From Candidatus Hydrothermarchaeum profundi (lineage in GTDB: Archaea; Hydrothermarchaeota; Hydrothermarchaeia; Hydrothermarchaeales; Hydrothermarchaeaceae): DNA of 64,000 nucleotides. Position numbers and translations under genes: made by a program. Position 1 is the first letter of the stretch, and every line of letters starts with the position of its first letter. This document shows positions 33,326 through 41,746 of the stretch, piece after piece. The stretch covers positions 774,989-838,988 of the forward strand of contig MTMF02000009.1 in assembly GCA_002011125.2 (NCBI GenBank), written 5' to 3'. The notes beneath the pieces were generated by a model that did no database searches, was not told where the DNA came from, and saw only the letters and a list, made by a program, of their open reading frames with translations.

Positions 33326-34435
33326 ATGTCCTCTATTAAATCTACTGTTTGGAAACTCGATCCGCACACTAAGGCTAAACATGAAATCCTAGAATACTAT
33401 CTGAAGCAGTGGTTCCCTATTTTAACAAAGTGGTCCGGCAGAGTAGTTTACCTTGACGGGTTTGCAGGTCCAGGAATTTACAGTAACGGCGAAGAGGGAT
33501 CTCCGATTATCGCTCTTAGGACAGCCGTTAACCATGTGCTCCGTGATAGATTTAAAGAGATAGTCTTCTGGTTCATAGAGAAAGACAAAGCCCGTGCTAA
33601 AAAGCTAAAAGAGGTCTTGAAAGACCGATTCCCAGATTTGCCAAGTAATATGGTATATGAGGTTGAAGGTGGAGAGTTTGCTCCTTCCCTTGAAAAAACA
33701 CTAGACAAGCTGGAAGGCGAGGGGACTAGGCTTGCTCCAACGTTTGCATTCCTCGATCCTTTCGGTTTTTCTGGATTGCCTATGGAACTTATCTCTCGGA
33801 TGATGAAAAACCCGAAATGTGAAGTCATGATAACTTTCATGACGGACTTTATAAACAGATTTAATGATGAAGAAAGGGAAAGAGCTCTCAACGAGTTATA
33901 TGGAACAGACAAATGGCAAAAAATAAGAGATATAAGGGACAGTGATGAGAGAACTAGATTTCTCATAGATTTATATCAAGAACAATTGATGGAACTTGGG
34001 GGAGCCAACTATGTAAGAAGTTTTGAAATGATAAGTAAGTTTAACAAGCCATTATATCACTTGGTCTATGGTACCCAGCACTGGAAAGGTTTGAAAGCTA
34101 TAAAAGAAGCGATGTACCGGGTTGATAAAACTGGCAATTACAGATTTTCAGACAGGACTACTCCTTCTCAAACTACAATGCTGGACTATGGTGTTGAAGC
34201 AGTATGGGTCGCTAAAGCTGCAGAACTAATTTTTAAGGCATATAGGAGAGCCCCTAGTCCGATCCCCGTTACTATCATTGAAAAATTTGTCATCACTAGA
34301 ACCCCATATGTTTTTAGAAAATCTATTCTAAGACATCTTGAAGAAAAAGAGAAGATAGTGGATGTAAAAATACCGAAGAGGAAAAGAAGAACGGGATATT
34401 TTCCAGACGACGCTGTAGTAACCTTCGGTGAATGA
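33326..34435 (+). CDS. tcmP: Three-Cys-motif partner protein TcmP
   Basis: 369 residues from the ATG at 33326, with TATA-like GTATATTTAAGG about 30 bases upstream. The signature HTKAKHEILEYYLKQWFPIL, VVYLDGFAGPGIYSNGEEGSP (SAM-methyltransferase-like loop), AFLDPFGFSGLPMELI and FNKPLYHLVYGTQH match the TcmP family. TcmP genes are defined by sitting next to a protein with a three-cysteine motif, here the convergent radical SAM gene whose stop is 5 bases away. The biochemical role is unknown. Confidence 0.85.
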   Translation: MSSIKSTVWKLDPHTKAKHEILEYYLKQWFPILTKWSGRVVYLDGFAGPGIYSNGEEGSPIIALRTAVNHVLRDRFKEIVFWFIEKDKARAKKLKEVLKDRFPDLPSNMVYEVEGGEFAPSLEKTLDKLEGEGTRLAPTFAFLDPFGFSGLPMELISRMMKNPKCEVMITFMTDFINRFNDEERERALNELYGTDKWQKIRDIRDSDERTRFLIDLYQEQLMELGGANYVRSFEMISKFNKPLYHLVYGTQHWKGLKAIKEAMYRVDKTGNYRFSDRTTPSQTTMLDYGVEAVWVAKAAELIFKAYRRAPSPIPVTIIEKFVITRTPYVFRKSILRHLEEKEKIVDVKIPKRKRRTGYFPDDAVVTFGE

Positions 34436-34440
34436 GGTTA

Positions 34441-35412
34441 TCAGAGCACGCAGTTACACTTTGGATTCTTATAATCGGTTCCCAGTGCTCGATGCATTTC
34501 TATGGTTTCCTTGCAGATCCCTACTTCTGAATAACTGTAGTGATTTCTCAAGTAGCAGATCAAGGTAGAATATAATTTAAACCTATTTGGGAAGTCTATT
34601 TTTTTACCCCAGCCGGAGGACTCGGTCATATAGGGCACCCAAGACTTGTCTTTGCAGTTATTTATCGTCGTGACAAGTCCTCTTAGCGATCCGAGGGTTA
34701 TCCTCTCAGGTCTGAAGTTCGAGAAAATCATGTCGATTAAATTCTTATAGTGGACATCCCAATTCTTAATGGGAACGATTGGATCGATTCTTACCCTGAC
34801 GGTATAGCCTGCATCATAGCATTTTTTGGCAGCACTGATCCGATGTTCTACTCTAGGAGCTCTTTTTTCCCATCTTTGGGCCACGGGCAAGGCATTAAGT
34901 GTCCAGCTTAAAATCACTTGCCGTGGCATCCTCAACTCCAAGAGATTTTTAACGTTGCAGCCCTTCGTCAAAAAAAGGATCTTATGCTTATTCTGAGAAT
35001 TGAACAGGGGGATTATGAACCTGCTAAACGAATGCCCATTGCCCTCGTATAACAATGAGTCGGCAAGCTCGCCGCTGTTAAGCAACTCAGGTGGTGAACC
35101 ATTATTTAAGAACGCCTCGGTATGCCTCCTGATCACGTCGAAGTCTTTAATATTAGGCTTCCCATTCTTCCACTCGGGATGGAACCTGTAAGTACCCTGA
35201 AGATAACACCAAGCACAGTCATAAAAACACCCATTCGCCCACTTAAATTCGAGGAAATGTGGGCAAACAATGTCTCTAGGATTTTTAGGTGGGCCTGTTT
35301 TTTCAAATCTCTTTATTATGGATCCGTCACCAACCTGTTGGACTAACAGCTTTCTAGAACCATCTAAAGCCTCATATTCTTTCTTTTTAATTCTAATCTC
35401 TCTTACCCCCAT
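34441..35412 (-). CDS. Three-Cys-motif radical SAM-like protein, TcmP partner
   Basis: 323 residues. ANGCFYDCAWCYLQGTYR supplies a Cx3Cx2C cluster motif of the radical SAM/spore photoproduct lyase and Gp37/Gp68 (DUF5131) type; GYTVRVRIDPIVPI and ITLGSLRGL are the expected barrel strands. Three further cysteines near the C terminus (KNPKCNCVL and VGICKE) could bind metal. It shares a convergent end with TcmP, the pairing that gives TcmP its name. Substrate unknown; DNA or RNA modification is speculation. Confidence 0.82.
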   Translation of the reverse strand: MGVREIRIKKKEYEALDGSRKLLVQQVGDGSIIKRFEKTGPPKNPRDIVCPHFLEFKWANGCFYDCAWCYLQGTYRFHPEWKNGKPNIKDFDVIRRHTEAFLNNGSPPELLNSGELADSLLYEGNGHSFSRFIIPLFNSQNKHKILFLTKGCNVKNLLELRMPRQVILSWTLNALPVAQRWEKRAPRVEHRISAAKKCYDAGYTVRVRIDPIVPIKNWDVHYKNLIDMIFSNFRPERITLGSLRGLVTTINNCKDKSWVPYMTESSGWGKKIDFPNRFKLYSTLICYLRNHYSYSEVGICKETIEMHRALGTDYKNPKCNCVL

Positions 35413-35515
35413 ATTGTTCCCTACCGTAAAAATATTTTGCCTAGAATATATATCTTACCAGTGCGCAGGAAAAGTAGGATAGTGAGATGCACCGGCGTGT
35501 CCTTTCCAGTACTTT

Positions 35516-35980
35516 TTATCTCCATGAAGATGGGTCGAACTCCGATATTGGTATAAACCTCTCGTCTATCTCGGCTAGCCCGTTCTTCAAAAGCTCGGCG
35601 TTAAGGTTCTTACCCTTGCAGTAGACGACGGCTACAACCCGGCCGTATTTATCTCTCGGCTGGCCGTCATCAACATCGATATACGCCGTTGAGCCAACAG
35701 AACATAGGGACGCTGTAAACTGAGCTGCCTCAAAGAAGCCTGACATACCTCTCTCCGGCGTATCCACCAACGCCAGCCTTACTCTTTCTCCATCAACCTC
35801 CAGAGTGTCTCCGTCTATAACCCTAGTGACCGTGCCAGAGTACTCGTAGGTAAAACCCTTCCCTACAATATGTCCCGTGACTCCTGTTTGTACAAAATAC
35901 TCATAGGTAAAGTAGATTCCGGAGATTCCTCCTAGAGCGAAGAAAGTCCCACATAGGAAAAGAGCATGCTTCAATCTCAT
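35516..35980 (-). CDS. Membrane-anchored thermonuclease (SNase) family protein
   Basis: 154 residues: one N-terminal hydrophobic segment (about 5-30) and an SNase OB-fold domain from about residue 45. Catalytic-type residues are seen in VIDGDTLEVDGERVRLALVDTPE (Asp of GDT, Arg of VRL, D-T-P-E) and in DKYGRVVAVVYCKGKNLN (the second Arg). It is predicted to act outside the membrane on DNA or RNA. TATA-like TTTATATACG occurs just upstream at 36007-36016. Confidence 0.88.
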   Translation of the reverse strand: MRLKHALFLCGTFFALGGISGIYFTYEYFVQTGVTGHIVGKGFTYEYSGTVTRVIDGDTLEVDGERVRLALVDTPERGMSGFFEAAQFTASLCSVGSTAYIDVDDGQPRDKYGRVVAVVYCKGKNLNAELLKNGLAEIDERFIPISEFDPSSWR

Positions 35981-36042
35981 ATAAAACTCCCTTTCTCCAA
36001 GAGAACTTTATATACGCAGAGGCAAGCGGGTTTTTCACTACT

Positions 36043-36237
36043 CTATATTGAATCCGAATAGCAGCTCTGAAGTCAATCTGGCATATAGCTCTGTAGCTGC
36101 AGCCATGCTAGGAGCAGAGTGTACTTGAGGTAGTTCCACATCCCGTGGAGGTAGTATCCTGAAAAGAACTCGCTTGTCCCTTCAAGACTCCTCAAATACC
36201 TGTATATTTCCTTCCTTTCTACATGGCTAGAAGCCAT
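36043..36237 (-). pseudogene. Small protein gene with a possible frameshift
   Basis: Frame 1 from the ATG at 36237 reads MASSHVERKEIYRYLRSLEG, TSEFFSGYYLHGMWNYL, and stops at 36073. An alternative frame continues plausibly as SAPSMAAATELYARLTSELL to a stop at 36043. The fused reading looks like a compact helical protein of about 64 residues. I do not recognise the family; support is only the protein-like composition. Confidence 0.3.
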
Positions 36238-36587
36238 ATCTCCCTAGGACCCTCCATGCTATTTTTTCCTAAATATGTTCGAAAATCTTTTCTTTAGCTA
36301 AATAAGTCATAATTTCTACATATTTAAATTTTTCTTATCGCACTACTACTTTCTTAATTTTATTTAGGCTTGTTTAGAGAGAAAAAATCCGGAAAGAAAA
36401 CATTATCACCGTAGTCCGACATTTATTATAAAACAAAAGGTGTTTTGAGAGAAATTCCTAGATTTTATTTTCTCTATGATATAAATTACATTAATGTATG
36501 CAAATTTTCATTGAAGAGCTTTATCTATCCTTATCTCAAACTCGGCTGTGGCTGTGATAAAGATTATAGTGAAACAGCTTGGCTCTT
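36238..36587. other. AT-rich intergenic region without a supported gene
   Basis: About 350 bases, very AT-rich. A plus-strand open frame at 36445-36651 has poor protein character and overlaps the regulator on the other strand. No repeat, RNA gene or hairpin with a convincing stem was found by eye. Confidence 0.45.
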
Positions 36588-36917
36588 TTATCTGGGTTTT
36601 CGTATTTCTTTCCCTGTGATTTCTTCTTGGGCTATTTTTTCAGCCATGTAGTCCGCTGCTTCTAAGTCGAATTTAAGCAGCTTCTGAACTATTGGATTGT
36701 CGATGTTTAGGGTATATAGCGTCGCCCTTCCTATAGTTCGTGTCGCCTTAACGAGATTCCAACGCTCTAACTTTTCCCAATGCCTATTCAAAGTGCTCCA
36801 TCCTATACCGGCATGTTCTGCGATCTCTGTCTTCGTATAGTCAAATCCTTTATGATCTATAAGATGGTCTAGAATCTTTATTATAGGCGTCTCTCCAAAG
36901 ATGTCTTTTAATGCCAC
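36588..36917 (-). CDS. Winged-helix transcriptional regulator
   Basis: 109 residues. MALKDIFGETPIIKILDHLI, then DYTKTEIAEHAGIGWSTLNRHWEKLERWNLV forms a clear winged-helix DNA-binding domain, and RTIGRATLYTLNIDNPIV is the wing. This is a common archaeal type of single-domain regulator found beside the small protein encoded divergently at 37022. Target unknown; the 104-base divergent gap may hold its operator. Confidence 0.8.
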   Translation of the reverse strand: MALKDIFGETPIIKILDHLIDHKGFDYTKTEIAEHAGIGWSTLNRHWEKLERWNLVKATRTIGRATLYTLNIDNPIVQKLLKFDLEAADYMAEKIAQEEITGKEIRKPR

Positions 36918-37021
36918 TACATTCCACCAGCTATTAATTTATATATTGGTATATTTAAATCTTATGAATAGAAACTTTTAAATGTCGTCTTATGATATAA
37001 TATAATTTCGCTAGTGATATA

Positions 37022-37267
37022 ATGTTATCTAAGATCGAAAAACATATTCTGTTCAAGCTTTACCGTAATTTTTATATCGGTAGAAGGCACACGTCTGTGG
37101 ATAACATTGTTAAAGGTCTACCTAAACATACGCGTGGTGAAGCAAAAAAGGCGGTTCGATCCCTCATTAAGAGGGGCTATATTCTTTCTAAGCCCACCTC
37201 TTATGGTGCTCAGGTATCTCTTAACCCTAGGATGATTGCAAAAATAAAACAGGCTTTAGAAGATTAA
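37022..37267 (+). CDS. Small archaeal HTH-like protein
   Basis: 81 residues (MLSKIEKHILFKLYRNFYIG, then HTSVDNIVKGLPKHTRGEAKKAVRSLIKRGYILSKPTSYG). The SLIKRGYI...KPTSYGAQVSLNP segment is a winged-helix ending. I recall similar small archaeal proteins beside the divergent regulator, so the two may act together. Function unknown. TATA-like TATGATATAATATAA lies upstream. Confidence 0.7.
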   Translation: MLSKIEKHILFKLYRNFYIGRRHTSVDNIVKGLPKHTRGEAKKAVRSLIKRGYILSKPTSYGAQVSLNPRMIAKIKQALED

Positions 37268-37399
37268 AGGCAACAAAAGGATGATAGGCCTAGGAAATAA
37301 ATCCGAAAGAGAGAATTAAGATAAAAACATCAAGAGTAACTTTTGGTTTCTTATTCGAAAATACTTATCTTGAGAAAAGACCTTAAATAAGGATTATCT

Positions 37400-39598
37400 A
37401 TGGAATTCGTTTCTCACCCTCTCATAAAAGAAGATACCTTGGAAGCAAGACTTTATCAGCAGGTTATAGTAGGCAGTGCGATCTCAGATAATACACTAGT
37501 CGTCGCTCCAACAGCATTGGGAAAGACTGTCATAGCTGTTTTGCTGGCCGCACACAGGCTAGAGAAATACCCCGATAGCATGGTACTGATGATTTCGTCC
37601 ACTAGGCCTCTCGTAAACCAGCATGCTGCCAGCTTCAAAAAATTCTTAAATATTAGCGAGGATGATATCAAGGTTTTCACAGGTCATACGCCACCAGAGG
37701 AAAGGAGAGAAATATGGAAAAGCGCAAAGGTGATCTGTGCTACGCCCCAGGTAATCAAGAATGACCTAATCTCGGGCAAGTATACCTTAGAGAATGTAAG
37801 CTTAATAATATTTGACGAAGCTCACAGAACAAGTGGCGATTACCCCTATGCCTTCATTGCAAAGCAGTATGTTAATACCTCTAAGAATCCTTTGATACTT
37901 GGGCTAACAGCATCCCCTGGGGCGGATGAGACTAGAATAAAGGAGGTCTGTGATAACTTATTCATTAAAAACATAGAAGTCAGGACCGAGTCAGATCCTG
38001 ATGTGAGACCCTATATCAAAGGGATGGATATAGAGTGGAGGATGCTTGACCTTCCAGAGGAGTTCTCAAGAATTAAAGAGGCGCTGGAGGAGGCTATGAA
38101 ACAGCGCTTAAAGAACCTGAAGGAAATAGGCCTTATTAGATCCACAGATGTCAGCATACCTAAAAAAGACCTGCTCGCTCTTAGGGGGAAGCTTCAAAAT
38201 GAACTTGCTAAGGGAGAAGCAGCTCCGGAGATATATATTGGAATCTCAAATGTCGCAGCATGTATAAATCTATCCCATGCCCTTGAGCTACTTGAAACCC
38301 AGGGACTAGAGACTCTTCAAAAATACTTTCATAGGCTTAGAAGCCAGTCAACTAAGGCAGCTAAAAATCTCATAAACGATGCGAAGGTAATGCGCGCCAT
38401 TAGGCTCACGGAAAACCTGTCATCGGAGTTACACCATCCTAAGCTCGACGCTCTGGTAGAGATTATAAAAAAGGAGAGGGGAAAGAGGATAATTGTTTTC
38501 ACTCAGTACCGGGACTCCGCTCAAAAGATAACAGAAAAGCTTGGAGAAATAAAGGGCATAAGGGCAGCTAGGTTCGTGGGTCAAGCCTCACGCTCTGAGG
38601 ATAAGGGCCTCACCCAAAAAGAACAGCTCGCCGTGCTAGAGAAATTCCGCTCAGGCGAGTACAATGTTCTTGTAAGTACCTCCGTTGGTGAAGAAGGCCT
38701 AGATATACCTAAAACCGATTTAGTTGTATTCTATGAGCCTATTCCAAGCGAGATCAGATCTATTCAAAGGAGAGGAAGAACAGGAAGGAGCAGAGCCGGA
38801 AAAGTAATCGTTCTTGTTACCAAGAATACCCGTGATGAGGGATTCTACTGGAGTAGCTTCCATAAGGAAAGGAAAATGAGAAAGGTATTAGACGGTCTAA
38901 AAGATAAATACTACAAGCCGAAGTTAGACGTTGCGCAGAAAGAGCTAAGGGATTTCTATGAAAGTTCTTTAGTTGTAGACTCAAGGGAGCTTTCTTCAAA
39001 TGTGCCGAAAGAGTTGCTCGAATTTGGGGTAATATCCAAGCCTAAGATGCTAGAAGTTGGGGACTATATTATAAGTGATAGAACCTGCGTAGAGAGAAAG
39101 ACCGCAGAGGACTTCCTAGGGAGTCTAGTAGATGGAAGGCTCATGCAGCAGATGAAAAGACTTAGAGAGGAATATTCAAGGCCGATTCTCATAATCGAGG
39201 GCGAGGGCATATACTCTAAGAGAGGAATACATCCTAACGCAGTTAGGGGGGCATTAGCAAGCATCGTTCTTGACTTTGGTATCCCTACTCTCTTCACAAG
39301 GGATGAAAAGGAGACAGCAGCCTTCCTAGCAGCCCTATTAAGGAGAGAGGAAAGAGAAAAAAGGGAAATACAGATCAGAGCAGATAAGAGGATATCCACC
39401 CTAAAAGAGCAGCAGGAGTCGGTGATAGCTGGACTTCCTAATATTAATATCATACTGGCAAGAAGGCTGCTTAAAGAGTTTGGATCTGTGTTAGGGGTAT
39501 TCACAGCAAGTGTAGAGGATTTAAAAAAAGTAAAAGGCATTGGAGACAAGACGGCTGAGGAGATACGGAGGGTTCTAACTCAGAGGTACGAGGAGTGA
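37400..39598 (+). CDS. hef: Hef: XPF/FANCM-family helicase-nuclease
   Basis: 732 residues. Helicase motifs: APTALGKT (I, near residue 37), FDEAHR (II), LTASPG (III), then FTQYRDS, EEGLDIPKTDLVVFYEP and QRRGRTGR (VI). A C-terminal XPF nuclease carries VERKTAEDFLGSLVDGR (ERKx3D site, near residue 558), followed by tandem helix-hairpin-helix motifs (LPNINIILARRLLKEFGS, KVKGIGDKTAEEI). Archaeal Hef unwinds and cleaves stalled replication forks. Both domains look intact. Confidence 0.95.
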   Translation: MEFVSHPLIKEDTLEARLYQQVIVGSAISDNTLVVAPTALGKTVIAVLLAAHRLEKYPDSMVLMISSTRPLVNQHAASFKKFLNISEDDIKVFTGHTPPEERREIWKSAKVICATPQVIKNDLISGKYTLENVSLIIFDEAHRTSGDYPYAFIAKQYVNTSKNPLILGLTASPGADETRIKEVCDNLFIKNIEVRTESDPDVRPYIKGMDIEWRMLDLPEEFSRIKEALEEAMKQRLKNLKEIGLIRSTDVSIPKKDLLALRGKLQNELAKGEAAPEIYIGISNVAACINLSHALELLETQGLETLQKYFHRLRSQSTKAAKNLINDAKVMRAIRLTENLSSELHHPKLDALVEIIKKERGKRIIVFTQYRDSAQKITEKLGEIKGIRAARFVGQASRSEDKGLTQKEQLAVLEKFRSGEYNVLVSTSVGEEGLDIPKTDLVVFYEPIPSEIRSIQRRGRTGRSRAGKVIVLVTKNTRDEGFYWSSFHKERKMRKVLDGLKDKYYKPKLDVAQKELRDFYESSLVVDSRELSSNVPKELLEFGVISKPKMLEVGDYIISDRTCVERKTAEDFLGSLVDGRLMQQMKRLREEYSRPILIIEGEGIYSKRGIHPNAVRGALASIVLDFGIPTLFTRDEKETAAFLAALLRREEREKREIQIRADKRISTLKEQQESVIAGLPNINIILARRLLKEFGSVLGVFTASVEDLKKVKGIGDKTAEEIRRVLTQRYEE

Positions 39599-39694
39599 TC
39601 ACTCCTTCAACATCTCTTTTAGACGTTTTTTTTCTAAATTTCGCGCTTTCTCCTCACCCTTCCTCTCCTTCTCCCTCTTGTTCGGTCTTCCCAT
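39599..39694 (-). CDS. Possible 31-residue basic protein
   Basis: An ATG-initiated frame, MGRPNKREKERKGEEKARNL then EKKRLKEMLKE, ends exactly one base past the Hef stop (convergent). It is nearly all charged and probably one helix. Such short K/R/E peptides may bind nucleic acid, but low complexity alone could produce this frame; expression is unproven. Confidence 0.3.
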   Translation of the reverse strand: MGRPNKREKERKGEEKARNLEKKRLKEMLKE

Positions 39695-39733
39695 ACTTTA
39701 GTTTTATATCCTCTCCGATTGAAATAACTTTCC

Positions 39734-40216
39734 ATGCATTCAGTGAAAACCTTTGACAGGCCACTAGAGGATATTAAAGAAGCTGTTAAGGACATTTTTG
39801 AGATAATTGGGGACTGCACAATATCCGGTAATATAATCACATGCAAAGGGAAGAATAGGAAATATGTTGCTACATTAAGAGACTTGGGTGAGAGCACAGA
39901 CCTTCATCTCTCTCTAGAGGTAAGAAAAGGAATTTTTAGCATGTTTAGAAAAAAACAACCTTTTGAGGGAGCTGAAGAATTGGAAAGGATATGGAGATAT
40001 CTGGAGCTAAGACTTACAAGAGAAACTACTTCCCTCGACGGCTTTATTGATAAGTTGCTCTTCAGCAGGAGTTCCAAGGTACAAATACCCGGTGGGATAA
40101 AAGTGAACAGTGAGCCAGGCGGCATTATGAGGCTAAAGGGTAAGGACGGAGAAATAAGGGAGATATTACCTCCAAAGAAGTTCCGGGTAGAAAAAGGGTT
40201 TATAATCTTTGAATAA
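39734..40216 (+). CDS. Hypothetical protein, conserved-looking
   Basis: 160 residues, no signal or membrane segment. The N-terminal part (SVKTFDRPLEDIKEAVKDIFEIIGDCTISGNIITCKGKNRKY) looks like an alpha-beta domain; the C-terminal half is charged with beta strands (KVQIPGGIKVN, IREILPPKKFRVEKGFIIFE). I recognise no family. It is a single gene with its own promoter region. Confidence 0.65.
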   Translation: MHSVKTFDRPLEDIKEAVKDIFEIIGDCTISGNIITCKGKNRKYVATLRDLGESTDLHLSLEVRKGIFSMFRKKQPFEGAEELERIWRYLELRLTRETTSLDGFIDKLLFSRSSKVQIPGGIKVNSEPGGIMRLKGKDGEIREILPPKKFRVEKGFIIFE

Positions 40217-40366
40217 AAGATTACGTACCATTGAGCATCAAAAATAATCCTTCAAACACACCCTATCAAACTCATATCCGATATTTTTCCATTAATAGCG
40301 TAATATAAAGATTTAATCCGGTTTTTATATGTTTTTTCTTATTTAATGGGCTTTTCTTAGTCTGCG

Positions 40367-40636
40367 ATGGAAATCAGGATTAAGTGGACTAGGAAGGCCG
40401 AGCAGCATATTGCCAAGCATGGGCTAACTAAGTCGCAAGTTGACAAGGCCATTGAAGGAAGATTTGTTATACTCCGAACACGGTATAACCGTTATAAGAT
40501 CCTGTGCAAATATGAAGGCAGGATAATAGCTGTGATCACTGAGCCGTACAAGAGCAGGGAGTTCAACATGAAGGGAATCACGGCAAGGGATGCCGATGAT
40601 AAAGAGAAAAGACTATATAAAAAGAAGGTGAAATAG
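40367..40636 (+). CDS. BrnT/DUF4258-like toxin
   Basis: 89 residues: MEIRIKWTRKAEQHIAKHGLTKSQVDKAIEGRFV, then YKILCKYEGRIIAVITEPYKSREFNMKGITARDADDKEKRLY. The H-I-x-K-H-G-x-T, IxAVIxE and TARDADxKEKRLYKK pattern is the BrnT-like ribonuclease fold. It is followed after 6 bases by a small gene with antitoxin character. Different in sequence from the DUF4258 protein at 13.8 kb. Confidence 0.78.
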   Translation: MEIRIKWTRKAEQHIAKHGLTKSQVDKAIEGRFVILRTRYNRYKILCKYEGRIIAVITEPYKSREFNMKGITARDADDKEKRLYKKKVK

Positions 40637-40642
40637 TCTACT

Positions 40643-40795
40643 ATGCCATGTAAAAAGAAAAAAATCACCTGGGAGGATATAGAAAAACTCAAGGTCGGAG
40701 AAAGCTTAGTAGGACCGGCTGGAACATTTGAAAACGTATGGCCTGAAGAAAGGCCTAAAAAGAAGAAGCCCCGGATAGGCATGTCAGATGTCTAA
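40643..40795 (+). CDS. Small putative antitoxin of the BrnT-like toxin
   Basis: 50 residues: MPCKKKKITWEDIEKLKVGE, SLVGPAGTFENVWPEERPKK, KKPRIGMSDV. It is very basic, starts with ATG 6 bases after the toxin stop, and has the ITWEDIEKLKVGE segment seen in antitoxins partnering such toxins. There is no classical DNA-binding motif. Pairing is inferred from position. Confidence 0.55.
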   Translation: MPCKKKKITWEDIEKLKVGESLVGPAGTFENVWPEERPKKKKPRIGMSDV

Positions 40796-41000
40796 AAAAT
40801 TTTTTTGCGATAAGAACATGGCAAATTTCCCATTCATGTTAAAATCATTTTTTATACATTAAAAGGAGCAAGATTTAAGCTTATTTTTTTTATGTAACTA
40901 AAAAACATAGACCGAAAGAAGATGTAGAAAATAGGTAAAAAATGCCCTTTTTCTCTGATAAAAATTAATAAAGATTCTTTATTTAAGTTAAAAGAGCATA

Positions 41001-41179
41001 TTACTCCCCATACTCAGTTAGTAGGAACATCCACAGAGGTATTAGAAGTATAACATTCCCATAATTTTCTCTTTTTTGGAGTAGGTCTTTTGTTATAACA
41101 ATACCATCTGTTTTAAATTCTTTACAAAAATTAATTAAGCCTCCATTATGTTGGAAAAAAATTAACTCATATTTAAGGA
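41001..41179 (-). pseudogene. C-terminal fragment of a DUF4143/COG1373-type ATPase
   Basis: The minus-strand frame ending at the TAA at 41001-41003 reads FFQHNGGLINFCKEFKTDGI, then VITKDLLQKRENYGNVILLI and PLWMFLL. The pattern GxVITKDL...(K)xxLIPxWxFLL is the usual end of COG1373 AAA-type ATPases. The upstream part runs into the CDP-alcohol transferase gene on the same strand, so no complete gene can exist. The flanking 40796-41000 is AT-rich without a gene. Confidence 0.5.
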
Positions 41180-41746
41180 GGCTATATAAAGCCTGTAAAT
41201 AGCGGTAGCATTTGATATTAGACCGAGAAATATTAGCCCAACATATACCTGATCTAAAAGAGTGAAAATTATAAGCAAAAGCAGGCGCTCAGATCTAGCT
41301 CCGAGACCAACATCAAGATCTAATCCTTCTTTCTCCGCTCTTGCCCTAGTATAGCTCACCATTACGAAGCCTGTAATTGTTAGCATAGCCAGTATATAGG
41401 GGGATATCGGTAAGACCTGTGTCGAGTAGATATCTAGGTATACGGCGGCCCCTAACACTATCGCAGCATCAGCATACCTATCCAAAATGCTATCCAGAAA
41501 AGCACCCCATTCTGACCGGCGTCCACTTATCCTCGCTAGTTCGCCGTCAACGCCGTCTATCAAGCCATTAAAGAAAATAGATAACGCAGCTGGAACTAAA
41601 CTGCCCTTATAGTAAAAGTAGATTGATGAAAAGGCAAAAAATAGAGCGATGAGAGATGCAGCATTAGGCCCTACTCCTATCCTATTTAAAAACAATGCAA
41701 TTAGCCTTACGACCGGATTAAATAGCCCTCTTAATCTAAATCTCAT
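41162..41746 (-). CDS. CDP-alcohol phosphatidyltransferase family protein
   Basis: 194 residues, about six membrane segments. The complete catalytic motif D-G-x2-A-R-x8-G-x3-D-x3-D is visible as DGELARISGRRSEWGAFLDSILD. Start ATG overlaps the stop of the nucleotidyltransferase by 4 bases. With that partner it most resembles the separate versions of the IPCT/DIPPS enzyme, where CDP-inositol is joined to inositol-1-phosphate to make phosphorylated di-myo-inositol phosphate, a heat-stress solute. A phospholipid head-group transferase is the alternative. Confidence 0.82.
   Translation of the reverse strand: MRFRLRGLFNPVVRLIALFLNRIGVGPNAASLIALFFAFSSIYFYYKGSLVPAALSIFFNGLIDGVDGELARISGRRSEWGAFLDSILDRYADAAIVLGAAVYLDIYSTQVLPISPYILAMLTITGFVMVSYTRARAEKEGLDLDVGLGARSERLLLLIIFTLLDQVYVGLIFLGLISNATAIYRLYIASLNMS

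Noticed and set aside
36445-36651. 68-codon plus-strand frame
   Set aside because: Poor protein character, overlaps a clear winged-helix regulator on the minus strand.
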